A stretch of 17,495 nucleotides of DNA, taken from Acidobacteriota bacterium. GTDB lineage: Bacteria; Acidobacteriota; Vicinamibacteria; Vicinamibacterales; Vicinamibacteraceae. Of this stretch, positions 8,737-15,607 are shown one piece after another. Below the pieces are notes generated by a model that saw only the letters and a program-made list of their open reading frames with translations, ran no database searches and was not told where the DNA came from. The stretch is taken from positions 1 to 17,495 of the forward strand of contig JAEZCY010000191.1 of assembly GCA_023429845.1 (NCBI GenBank), given 5' to 3'. Both the position numbers and the translations under genes were made by a program. Numbering within the stretch: the stretch's first letter is position 1; every line of letters starts with the position of its first letter.

Positions 8737-9624
8737 TCAGGACAGGTGTGACGGAACGGCGGCCGTGAAGGCGTCGATCAGCCGCCGCGTTACCGGGCCC
8801 GGCGCGCCGTTGCCGATCGCGTAACCGCCGACTTGCACGACAGGGACGATCTCGCGCGTCGTGCTGGTGATGAAAGCTTCCTGCACGCTGCACAGGTCGG
8901 GTTCGTGCAGGACGCACTCTTCTGTGGGCATCCCTTCCCGAGCCGCCAGTTCGAGCACGAACTGCCGCGTGATGCCGACGAGCAACCCGGCACCGGCCGG
9001 CGGCGTCTGCAGCACGCCGTCACGCACGACGAAGAAGTTCGACTGGGCGCACTCGCACAACTCCCCGACGTGATTCTTCATGAGGGCCTCGAACGCGCCC
9101 TCGCGGTACGCCTGCTGCATCGCCAGTGCGTTGTTCAGCAGGTTGTTGGACTTGATCGCCGGGTCGACGCTGCCCGGATGGTTGCGCACGACGGAGGCAA
9201 GCGCCAGGCGGACGCCGTCAGTGAGTGCCGTGGCAGGCAGGTCGTCGTGCGGCTTGACGATGATGACGACGGTCGGCTGCGGGCAGGCAGCGGGGTCGTA
9301 CACGATCTCGCCGACGCCTCGCGTCAGGAGGATGCGGACGTACGCCTCGCCGTCGAGCGCTGCGGCCCGGATGGTCCCCCTGATCCGGCCGAGGACCTCG
9401 TCGTCCGTGATGGGCGAGGTGAGTGCGATCCGTGCGGCCGACGCGTGCAGGCGGCGCATGTGCTCGGGATAGAGGAACGGGCGCTGCTCGTACGTGCGCA
9501 CCACCTCGTAGACACCTTCCCCGAACAGGAAGCCATGGTCGAAAACCGAGACCCGGGCATCGTCACGCCCGTGCAGGATTCCATCGATGTTCACAGCGAC
9601 TGACACAGCAGACGAGCGTACCAT
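8737..9624 (-). CDS. Class IV PLP aminotransferase (branched-chain or D-amino acid aminotransferase-like)
   Basis: The frame encodes up to 295 residues. Fold-type IV landmarks: VSVFDHGFLFGEGVYEVVRTY (from 26), RLHASA at about 58-63, the PLP lysine K158 in DPAIKSNNLLNNALA, E191 in GELCECAQSNFFVV, then a GITRQ phosphate-binding segment and TSTTREIVPV. The IKSNNLL form recalls D-amino acid aminotransferases as much as IlvE (usual IKTTNY/L), so substrate and symbol are left open; aminodeoxychorismate lyase is less likely. The ATG at 9624 is only 6 bp from the divergent nnr start. GTG codons at 9606 and 9594 give starts MSVAVNIDG or MNIDGILHG, which match the family N-terminus equally well or better. 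No SD favours any of them. The gene converges on gcvP across a 99-bp structured gap. Confidence 0.9.
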   Translation of the reverse strand: MVRSSAVSVAVNIDGILHGRDDARVSVFDHGFLFGEGVYEVVRTYEQRPFLYPEHMRRLHASAARIALTSPITDDEVLGRIRGTIRAAALDGEAYVRILLTRGVGEIVYDPAACPQPTVVIIVKPHDDLPATALTDGVRLALASVVRNHPGSVDPAIKSNNLLNNALAMQQAYREGAFEALMKNHVGELCECAQSNFFVVRDGVLQTPPAGAGLLVGITRQFVLELAAREGMPTEECVLHEPDLCSVQEAFITSTTREIVPVVQVGGYAIGNGAPGPVTRRLIDAFTAAVPSHLS

Positions 9625-9630
9625 GCAACC

Positions 9631-11217
9631 ATGCGAGTGCTGACTGCCGCCCAGATGCGCGAGGCCGATCGGATCACCATCGAGGAACTCGGGATCCCGT
9701 CACTCGTGCTCATGGAGAACGCCGGGCGTCAGGTCGTCGCCGCGATCGAAGCGGCGTTCCCCGAGATCGCGACGCGCCGCGTCGCCGTGCTGTCCGGTCG
9801 CGGCAACAACGGCGGCGACGGCTTCGTGATTGCCCGGACGCTGCTCGAACGCGTGCTGGAGGTGTCCGTGTTCGTGATCGGCCCGCTCGCGGACGTCCGT
9901 GGCGACGCGCGGCACAACCTCGAAGTCCTGGGTCGGCTTGGCGTGTCCGTGGTCGAGATCGCCGACGAGCAGACGTGGGAGTTGCACTTCTCCGAGATCT
10001 CGACGTGTGACCTGATCGTCGACGCGATCTTCGGCACCGGCCTGCGGCAGGTGCCGGACGGCATGTACCCGACCGTCTTCGGCGACATCAACGGCAGCGG
10101 CATTCCCGTGGTGGCCGTGGACGTGCCGAGCGGGTTGCTCGCCGACACGCACGAGGTGCAGGGCGAGGCGGTGCGGGCTGCCGTCACGGTCACGCTCGCC
10201 GCACCGAAGATCTGCCACGTGCTGCCGCCGGCGCAGCGCGTGTGCGGGAACCTCGTGGTGGCCGACATCGGCATTCCCGAGATGGTGATCGAGCGCGTCG
10301 ATGGCGCCCACGTCGACGTGATCACGCGCGGCGTGACCCGCATGCTGATCGAGCCGCGCGATCCCGAGGCGCACAAGGGTGAGTTCGGCCGCGTGCTGAT
10401 CGTCGCGGGCTCGATGGGCCGGAGCGGCGCCGCGCACCTGGCCGCCATGGCCGCGTTGCGGTCTGGCGCGGGTCTGGTCACCGTGGCGACGCCGCGCTCG
10501 GTGCAGCCGATCCTCGCGGCGATGGCCCCGGAATACATGACCCTCGGACTGCCGGAAGACGAGGACGGTCAGTTGACCGAGGAGGGTCTCGAGCGGGTGC
10601 TCGACACGGCCGCGGACGTCATCGCCGTGGGCCCTGGTCTGGGCACCGGGCCTCGGGTGCGCGCCTTCGTCCACGGCATCGTCGGGCGCGCGGGCGTGCC
10701 GCTGGTGCTCGACGCCGACGCCCTGAATGCGTTCACCGGGGAGCACGTATCGAAGCTCACGGGGCACGACGGCCACGACGTGATCATCACGCCGCACCCC
10801 GGGGAGATGGCGCGCCTCATGGGCGTCAGCGCCGACGAGGTCCAGGCCGACCGCATCAGTGCGGCGCGCCGCTTCGCACAAGCCCACCAACTCCACGTGG
10901 TGCTGAAGGGCCACCGCACCCTGATCGCTGCGCCCGAAGGCACCGTCGCCATCAACATGACTGGCAATCCCGGCATGGCCACCGGCGGCACCGGCGACGT
11001 GCTGACCGGCGTGATCGCCGGGTGGCTGGGACAGTTGCTCGATCCAGAAGGGGCGGCGCGCCTCGGCGTCTACCTGCACGGCCACGCCGGCGACCTGGCC
11101 ATGGCCGATCTGGGTGAAGCCGCGCTGACCGCGTCAGACCTGCTCCTCTACCTCGGCGACGCGGTGCTCGAACTCATCGCGGAGCGCACGCCGGCTGCCG
11201 AGGACCACGAGGAGTGA
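9631..11217 (+). CDS. nnr: Bifunctional NAD(P)HX epimerase / ADP- or ATP-dependent NAD(P)HX dehydratase
   Basis: The protein has 528 residues. It repairs hydrated NADH and NADPH: the N-terminal YjeF_N domain (about 1-225) epimerises R- and S-NAD(P)HX, and the C-terminal ribokinase-like domain (about 235-520) dehydrates the S form. Landmarks are MRVLTAAQMREADR at the N-terminus, SLVLMENAG, GRGNNGGDGFV (56-66), DAIFGTGL, DVPSGL, then KGEFGRVLIVAGS, AVGPGLG, VLDADALNAF, ITPHPGEMARL and GNPGMATGGTGDVLTG with D456 as the likely base. The start codon agrees exactly with the family. It is nearly back-to-back with the aminotransferase gene, and has no SD. A TACCAT at 9619-9624 ends 6 bp before the ATG, which would fit a leaderless message. 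The stop overlaps tsaE by GTGA. The nnr-tsaE order is also known from other bacteria, including E. coli. Confidence 0.96.
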   Translation: MRVLTAAQMREADRITIEELGIPSLVLMENAGRQVVAAIEAAFPEIATRRVAVLSGRGNNGGDGFVIARTLLERVLEVSVFVIGPLADVRGDARHNLEVLGRLGVSVVEIADEQTWELHFSEISTCDLIVDAIFGTGLRQVPDGMYPTVFGDINGSGIPVVAVDVPSGLLADTHEVQGEAVRAAVTVTLAAPKICHVLPPAQRVCGNLVVADIGIPEMVIERVDGAHVDVITRGVTRMLIEPRDPEAHKGEFGRVLIVAGSMGRSGAAHLAAMAALRSGAGLVTVATPRSVQPILAAMAPEYMTLGLPEDEDGQLTEEGLERVLDTAADVIAVGPGLGTGPRVRAFVHGIVGRAGVPLVLDADALNAFTGEHVSKLTGHDGHDVIITPHPGEMARLMGVSADEVQADRISAARRFAQAHQLHVVLKGHRTLIAAPEGTVAINMTGNPGMATGGTGDVLTGVIAGWLGQLLDPEGAARLGVYLHGHAGDLAMADLGEAALTASDLLLYLGDAVLELIAERTPAAEDHEE

Positions 11218-11636
11218 CGACGCACAGCACGCAGTCGGAAGCAGAGACGATGGCGCTGGCGAGCGCCTTGGCCGGGAGCCTCGGCCCTGGCGCCATCGTC
11301 TTGCTGCACGGCGACCTCGGCGCAGGCAAGACCGCGTTCGTGCGCGGCCTGGCGACCGGCCTCGGCCTGGACGCCGACGAGGTGAGCAGCCCGACGTTCA
11401 CGCTCGTCCACGAGTACCGCGGCGGGCGGCTGCCGCTGTATCACGCCGACCTCTATCGTCTCCCTGATGGAGCGTCTCTGGAAGACCTCGGCCTGGACGA
11501 TACGGGGGAAGACGGGGTCCTCGCGGTGGAATGGCCCGAACGGCTCTCGCGCCGGTTGCCTGGCGCCATCGACGTGCACGTGGGGATCGATGGCGAGACG
11601 TCGCGCACGGTTACCATCGCGCGCCCCACTCCCTGA
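11214..11636 (+). CDS. tsaE: tRNA t6A37 threonylcarbamoyltransferase ATPase subunit
   Basis: The protein has 140 residues from the GTG at 11214. Its GTGA overlap with the nnr stop implies coupled translation. TsaE (YjeE) is the P-loop ATPase that works with TsaB and TsaD in t6A37 modification of ANN-decoding tRNAs. Walker A is GDLGAGKT (33-40). The conserved SPTFTLVHEY follows at about 58-67, then HADLYRL and VEWPERL, the family's distal acidic motif. Length is typical (E. coli 153). An upstream GAGGAG (within 11208-11214) lies too close to the GTG to act at normal spacing. The 3' region has only a weak hairpin (11708-11721). Confidence 0.95.
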   Translation: MTTHSTQSEAETMALASALAGSLGPGAIVLLHGDLGAGKTAFVRGLATGLGLDADEVSSPTFTLVHEYRGGRLPLYHADLYRLPDGASLEDLGLDDTGEDGVLAVEWPERLSRRLPGAIDVHVGIDGETSRTVTIARPTP

Positions 11637-11740
11637 GCCGTCAGCCGCGCGTGTGTGGCCACCGGTTCGCCGCCACCGCCACCGCATCGAGCGGGCCGCA
11701 TGAGAGGGGAGTCCCCACTCCAGGCGACCGCGCTCAGGGC

Positions 11741-12022
11741 TCAACTCCGGGAGGGCAGGGCATCGTCCCCGATGGAGCCGCCGTGCGCGGCCGGTTCCGT
11801 GGCACGGCGTGTCCGTGAACCGCGGTACTCCGCCCAGAGTGCCGCGCTCAGCACCAGGATGTTCGATCCGATCACCGGCGGGGCCTGCATCACCAGCCCG
11901 TATGCCAGCCACAGCGAGGCGCCGGCCATCTGCACCCGCCGCAGGCGCGTGTGCCCGTTCGCGAAGTAGGAAGCCGTGAAGACCGCCGTCGCCGTCCAGC
12001 CGATGGCGTCAGGGAGGGTCAT
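11741..12022 (-). CDS. Small three-helix membrane protein (YgjV- or SemiSWEET-like)
   Basis: The protein has 93 residues from the ATG at 12022, which forms an ATGA overlap with the stop of the upstream HAD gene. Longer in-frame starts would lie inside that gene. There are three hydrophobic segments: about 6-22 (AIGWTATAVFTASYFAN), 31-46 (QMAGASLWLAYGLVMQ) and 49-66 (PVIGSNILVLSAALWAEY), then a polar tail. The pattern IGW.ATAVF.ASYF...LRR.QM.GA..W..YG recalls the YgjV family and half-sugar transporters of the SemiSWEET type, but no diagnostic PQ motif is seen. The function is not known. Coupling to a phosphatase gene could mean uptake or efflux of its product, an inference only. Confidence 0.7.
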   Translation of the reverse strand: MTLPDAIGWTATAVFTASYFANGHTRLRRVQMAGASLWLAYGLVMQAPPVIGSNILVLSAALWAEYRGSRTRRATEPAAHGGSIGDDALPSRS

Positions 12023-12840
12023 GCCGGCTCCGCTCGCAGCGCCGCCGGCATGTCGCGCAGCGTGACCTTGTCGGTCCTTGCCCATTCCCAGTCCTCGAGC
12101 GAGAGACCGTAGCTGCCGAACAGCTCCCGGATGCGCGTCGAGCCCCAGCCGGCGACGTGCCCGAGTATGGGCACCATGACGCTGAAGGCGCTGTCGCTCA
12201 GCAGGGTACGCCGTGCGATCCGAGCGAGATGCCGGTTCTCCGAAACGGCAATGGTGAAGCCGTCCCGGTTGTTGACGTGCAGCATGACGTGGACGTCGGA
12301 ACTGCCATCGCCGACGTAGATCGTGTGCTCCGGCCGGCTGCTCATGCCTGCCTCGAGCTGCTCGAGGACGGCCACCTTGCCGTACCCGGCCGGCACGTGC
12401 CGGATGGCGGTCACCTCGCCGCTCGACTCGTCGAACTCGAGCTCGGTGCCGAAGATGTGCGCCTCGGGCACGATGCCGTCGAGCGCCGCGCAGATGACCT
12501 CGCGCGGGGCGGCCGAGATCACCCGGAACGAGAAGGTGCAGCCGGGAATGCCGTGCGCCAGCGCGTCGACGAGTGCCGGGATGTCCCGCTTGAGCCGGAC
12601 GCGCCGACCGGCTTCGACCAGATGTTCGCGACGCACGGCCCGGAACTCGGGATCATGGCGAAGCAGGTAGGCGAGCTCCCCGCCCTGATGCACGAGGTTG
12701 CTGCGCGCCAGCCCGGCAACCTTTTCCTCGAACCCCGGAGAGCCGAGCAGTTGACTGAGCACCACGCCCGAGTCGTTGAAGCTGAGGGTCTGGTCGAAGT
12801 CGCTCGCGACGAGGACGTGCACTGCGGCGTCTGCAGTCAT
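12019..12840 (-). CDS. HAD-family (subclass IB-like) phosphatase
   Basis: The protein has 273 residues from the ATG at 12840, chosen because AAAGGA (complement of 12846-12851) lies 5 nt upstream; an ATG 19 codons further up is poorer. HAD motif I is DFDQT (D14 nucleophile, D16 acid/base). Motif II is probably within FRVISAAPRE (S109). K155 is a motif III candidate. Motif IV is GDGSSD (177-182). The size and layout resemble phosphoserine-phosphatase or MtnX-type HAD enzymes, but the substrate cannot be deduced. The C-terminal 50 residues, with a Trp-rich stretch, are atypical. The gene is divergent from a GntR-LacI regulator and followed by an overlapping membrane-protein gene. An inverted repeat at 12848-12875 sits at its predicted transcription start. 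Confidence 0.88.
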   Translation of the reverse strand: MTADAAVHVLVASDFDQTLSFNDSGVVLSQLLGSPGFEEKVAGLARSNLVHQGGELAYLLRHDPEFRAVRREHLVEAGRRVRLKRDIPALVDALAHGIPGCTFSFRVISAAPREVICAALDGIVPEAHIFGTELEFDESSGEVTAIRHVPAGYGKVAVLEQLEAGMSSRPEHTIYVGDGSSDVHVMLHVNNRDGFTIAVSENRHLARIARRTLLSDSAFSVMVPILGHVAGWGSTRIRELFGSYGLSLEDWEWARTDKVTLRDMPAALRAEPA

Positions 12841-12845
12841 ATCAA

Positions 12846-12851
12846 TCCTTT
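12846..12851 (-). promoter_or_regulatory. Shine-Dalgarno of the HAD gene
   Basis: AAAGGA lies on the minus strand with 5 nt to the ATG at 12840. Its 5' AAAG is the end of the inverted repeat arm at 12848-12856, so ribosome access could be coupled to that structure. Confidence 0.6.
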
Positions 12852-12875
12852 GCCGGCGCGTCAGCTCCGGCAAAG
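12848..12875. promoter_or_regulatory. Inverted repeat, candidate operator of the HAD operon
   Basis: CTTTGCCGG (12848-12856) and CCGGCAAAG (12867-12875) are perfect 9-bp arms separated by 10 bp. The repeat lies just downstream of the predicted -10 box (12878-12883), over the expected transcription start of the minus-strand HAD gene. This is a classical repressor position, and the divergent GntR-LacI protein is the obvious candidate ligand. The alternative is an RNA hairpin that masks part of the SD. Confidence 0.55.
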
Positions 12876-12877
12876 TG

Positions 12878-12886
12878 AGTATATCA
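12878..12886 (-). promoter_or_regulatory. Extended -10 promoter of the HAD operon
   Basis: On the minus strand the sequence TGATATACT combines a TGn extension with TATACT (5/6 match to TATAAT). No good -35 box sits at 17 bp. The region is AT-rich compared with its surroundings. Initiation would fall near 12871. Confidence 0.5.
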
Positions 12887-12921
12887 ACACATCTCAATTG
12901 CCATTAAGTCAGTCAATAATG

Positions 12922-12951
12922 TTGCTTAGCGTTACAAAGTTGTCATATCAT
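12922..12951 (+). promoter_or_regulatory. Promoter of the GntR-LacI gene, probably leaderless
   Basis: TTGCTT (12922-12927) and TATCAT (12946-12951, 5/6 match) are separated by 18 bp. The -10 box ends 5 bp before the ATG at 12957, so transcription would start at or next to the A of the start codon. No SD is present. A small palindrome ACAA-AG-TTGT (12934-12943) lies in the spacer and could serve autoregulation. Confidence 0.5.
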
Positions 12952-12956
12952 GTGGC

Positions 12957-14075
12957 ATGCGACGCAGCGCCGCGACCATCCCCAAGTATCAGGTCGTGTT
13001 CGATGCCGTTCATGAGGACATCCGCTCCGGCCGTCTGCCCGCCGGGGCACGCGTGCCGAGCGAAGCCGAACTCGTCGAGCAGTTCGGGGCCTCGCGCATC
13101 ACGGTCGGTCGAGCGATGCGTGACCTGCAGCGGATGGGCCTGGTCGAGCGGCGGGTCGGCTCCGGCACGTACGTTTGTCGCCCGGCGGCGGTCGCGGCCG
13201 CCGAATGCACGTTTGGTCTGCTGGTGCCGGATCTGCCGGACATCGAGATCTTCGAACCGCTCATCCGCAACCTGATCTCCTGCCCGGACGCCCGACCGCA
13301 CGCATTCCTGTGGGGCGGTGGGGACGAGTCGAACGGTTCGCGGGCCGCGGCTACCTGGTCACGGGCGCAGCAGTACCTGACGCGCCGCGTGGACGGCGTG
13401 TTCTTCGCGCCGCTCGAGTACCTGCCACCCGACGACCCGACCAACATCCGTGTCGCAAGTGCGCTTGCCGAGGCCGGCATCCCCGTCGTGCTGCTGGATC
13501 GGTCGGTCTACCCGTATCCGAGGCGAGGCCCGTATGACCTCGTGGGTATCGACAACCGACGCGCCGGCTTCGCCATCACCGAGCACCTGCTCGAGCAGGG
13601 CGCCCGGCGCGTCGCCTTTCTCGGCTCGATGAATGCCGCGTCCACGGTGGGCGCCCGACGGGCCGGCTATCGCGAAGCCCTCGACGCGCTCGGCGCCGAT
13701 GCGGCGCTGGCCGGCCACCCGGTGCCGACGCCTGACGATCGCGCCGCGATCGCGGCGTATCTCGACAGGCACCGACCCGACGCGATCGTCTGCGCCAACG
13801 ACCGCGGCGCGGCGCGGCTGATGCACACGCTGCTTGGCCTGGGACATCGGATTCCGCAAGACATCCGACTGGCGGGCGTGGACGATGTGGAATACGCGGC
13901 GTGGCTGCCGGTGCCGCTCACGACCGTGCACCAACCCGTGCAGCAGATTGGCGAGGCCGCCATGGCGGCGATGCTCGAGCGCCGTGCTCACCCGGGGCGT
14001 CCGGCGCGCGACATCTTCGTGCAGTGCCCGCTGGTCATCCGCGAGTCGTGCGGCGCGGCTGCGACTGCCAGCTGA
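12957..14075 (+). CDS. GntR-type HTH / LacI-type ligand-binding hybrid regulator
   Basis: The protein has 372 residues. An N-terminal GntR winged helix (about 10-77) contains IRSGRLPAGARVPSE, the recognition region FGASRITVGRAM and the wing RRVGSGTYV. It is joined to a periplasmic-binding-protein-like sensor (about 84-365) with TFGLLVPD, VDGVFFAPLEY, IPVVLLDR, GIDNRRAGFAITEHLL and AGVDDVEYAAWLPVPLTTVHQP. This AraR-type architecture usually makes a repressor released by a sugar. It has no membrane or signal segment and is cytosolic. It is divergent from the HAD/membrane-protein operon, with AT-rich regulatory DNA between them, so control of that operon is likely. The predicted promoter would give a leaderless mRNA. 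A hairpin at 14105-14118 (GCCGG/CCGGC) follows the stop without a T-run. Confidence 0.93.
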   Translation: MRRSAATIPKYQVVFDAVHEDIRSGRLPAGARVPSEAELVEQFGASRITVGRAMRDLQRMGLVERRVGSGTYVCRPAAVAAAECTFGLLVPDLPDIEIFEPLIRNLISCPDARPHAFLWGGGDESNGSRAAATWSRAQQYLTRRVDGVFFAPLEYLPPDDPTNIRVASALAEAGIPVVLLDRSVYPYPRRGPYDLVGIDNRRAGFAITEHLLEQGARRVAFLGSMNAASTVGARRAGYREALDALGADAALAGHPVPTPDDRAAIAAYLDRHRPDAIVCANDRGAARLMHTLLGLGHRIPQDIRLAGVDDVEYAAWLPVPLTTVHQPVQQIGEAAMAAMLERRAHPGRPARDIFVQCPLVIRESCGAAATAS

Positions 14076-14332
14076 CGACCACGTCACGCCCTCGCGCGGC
14101 GAACGCCGGCGGACCGGCAGCACCGGGCGGCCGTCACCTGCGCCGAGCTCTTCGCCGCCAATCCCGTGCCGTCGTCACGCGCATCGTCGGGTGTTCGGTC
14201 GCCTGCGCCTCAACGTTCATCAGAGCGGCACGACGTCAGGTAAACGTGTGCGAACGCGTGTCACACCCACAAATCCGTGGGGAGCGTACATGATGAACGC
14301 GCCGGCGCGCGCCGGTTCGAGGAGAATTCATC
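14076..14332. other. Gap between regulator and methyltransferase
   Basis: No gene is seen in these 257 bp. The stretch contains the short hairpin 14105-14118, an imperfect GTGTG (14246-14250)/CACAC (14262-14266) repeat and the SD GAGGAG (14319-14324), which lies 8 nt before the methyltransferase ATG. I see no clear promoter. Confidence 0.45.
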
Positions 14333-15607
14333 ATGCCGTCTGCCACCATCGCCGCCCCGCTCTCGCGTCCGTCGCTGCGCCCCGCGTCTCCCGAGGCCGC
14401 CGCGCCGCCACCGACGCCTCAGCAACACGTCCTCCGCCTCGCCACTGGCTACATGGTGTCGAGCGCGCTGCACCTCGTGGCGTCGCTGCAGGTAGCCGAC
14501 CGGATTGCCGCGGGCACCACGCGCGTCGCGGATCTCGCGCGTGGCCTCGACGTGCAGGAAGATGTGCTCTACCGCGTGCTGCGCCTGCTCGCGTCGGTCG
14601 GCATCTTTGCCGAGTGCGCGCCGAGGGAGTTCGGACTCACCGCCGCCGGCGAGGCGCTGCGGCGCGATGTCCCGGGTTCGATGCACGACATGGTCAACTG
14701 GCTCACCGATCCCTTCCACTTCCGGGTCTATGCCGAAGCGGGCACCACCATGCGTCACGGCGTGCCGGCCGTGGAGCACGCCATGGGAGCGCCGGCCTTC
14801 GACTATCTGGCCATGGACGCGGCGGAGTCGGCGATTTTCAACGACGCGATGACGTCGTTCAGCGCGGCGGTGGTGCCCGCGGTGATGGCCGGCTACGACT
14901 TCGGCGACATCCGCCTGCTCGTGGACGTCGCCGGCGGCCATGGTCACGTGCTCTGTTCGATCCTCGAACGCTACCCGCACATGCGGGGCGTCCTGTTCGA
15001 CGTGGACCACGTGATCGCCGGGGCAGAGGAGAAGGTGGCGCGTCGCAACCTGGGCGATCGCTGCCGGCTGGCCGTGGGCGACTTCTTCACGGCGGTGCCT
15101 CACGGCGGCGACGCGTACGTGATGAAGCACATCATCCACGACTGGGACGACGATCGCGCACTCACGATCCTGCACAACGTGCGCGCGGCGCTGGCGGGGG
15201 TGCGGAATGGGCGCGTCATCCTGCTCGAGTCGGTGATTGCGCCCGGAGACGCCGCCGACTTCGCGAAGTTCATCGACTACGAGATGCTGATGATCACCGG
15301 TGGTCGTGAGCGCACCGAAGAGGAGTTCGCGGTGCTGTTCGACAAGGCGGGGTTCGCGATGACGCGCGTGGTCCGTGTCCCCGGGTCGCCACTGAGCGTC
15401 ATCGAAGCGCGCCCGCGCTGTGCGGGCGCCCAAGCGAAGGGGGGCCCGATGCGTCGAGCGCCCGGTGCCGCGGCCTGCGACCTGCGGCCTACCGGGGCAG
15501 CAGCGCCTCGAGTTCCTCCGCGCGCACGCGGCGGCCGTACTGGTTCACCTGGAACGCCTCGGCGTACTTCACCTTCGAACCGCGTTCCTGTCCATACCGC
15601 GCGATGA
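14333..15607 (+). CDS. SAM-dependent O-methyltransferase (plant-type/AcOMT-like) with an extra C-terminal tail
   Basis: The protein has 424 residues, while the family is usually about 340. An N-terminal winged-helix dimerisation domain (about 30-110; LRLATGYMVSSALHLVASL, ADLARGLDVQEDVLYRVLR) is followed by the Rossmann SAM domain. This has VDVAGGHGHVLCSIL (197-211), the acidic FDVDHV, GDFF (249-252), and the catalytic-type His269 in KHIIHDWDDD (265-274), then VILLESV. The substrate is probably a small hydroxylated aromatic or polyketide-like molecule, not identifiable here. The start is backed by GAGGAG at 14319-14324. The recognisable domain ends at SVIEARP (361). The following 63 residues are Arg/Pro/Gly/Ala-rich and not conserved-looking. 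They contain an 8-bp hairpin at their start and overlap the convergent PIG-L gene by 119 bp. A lost stop or sequence error is possible. Confidence 0.87.
   Translation: MPSATIAAPLSRPSLRPASPEAAAPPPTPQQHVLRLATGYMVSSALHLVASLQVADRIAAGTTRVADLARGLDVQEDVLYRVLRLLASVGIFAECAPREFGLTAAGEALRRDVPGSMHDMVNWLTDPFHFRVYAEAGTTMRHGVPAVEHAMGAPAFDYLAMDAAESAIFNDAMTSFSAAVVPAVMAGYDFGDIRLLVDVAGGHGHVLCSILERYPHMRGVLFDVDHVIAGAEEKVARRNLGDRCRLAVGDFFTAVPHGGDAYVMKHIIHDWDDDRALTILHNVRAALAGVRNGRVILLESVIAPGDAADFAKFIDYEMLMITGGRERTEEEFAVLFDKAGFAMTRVVRVPGSPLSVIEARPRCAGAQAKGGPMRRAPGAAACDLRPTGAAAPRVPPRARGGRTGSPGTPRRTSPSNRVPVHTAR
15409..15429 (+). terminator. Hairpin at the end of the methyltransferase domain
   Basis: GCGCCCGC (15409-15416) and GCGGGCGC (15422-15429) form an 8-bp stem with loop GCTGT. 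It sits exactly where the conserved domain stops, in the position expected for an ancestral 3' end. There is no T-run after it. Confidence 0.4.

Noticed and set aside
9700..11085. A 461-codon antisense frame opposite nnr
   Set aside because: Its composition (His/Arg/Asp-rich) mirrors the sense codons of nnr; no RBS or motif supports it.
13834..15309. A 491-codon plus-strand frame spanning the regulator end and the methyltransferase
   Set aside because: It crosses the gap and two real genes in a different frame; its sequence is Arg/Ala/Gly-rich without domains.
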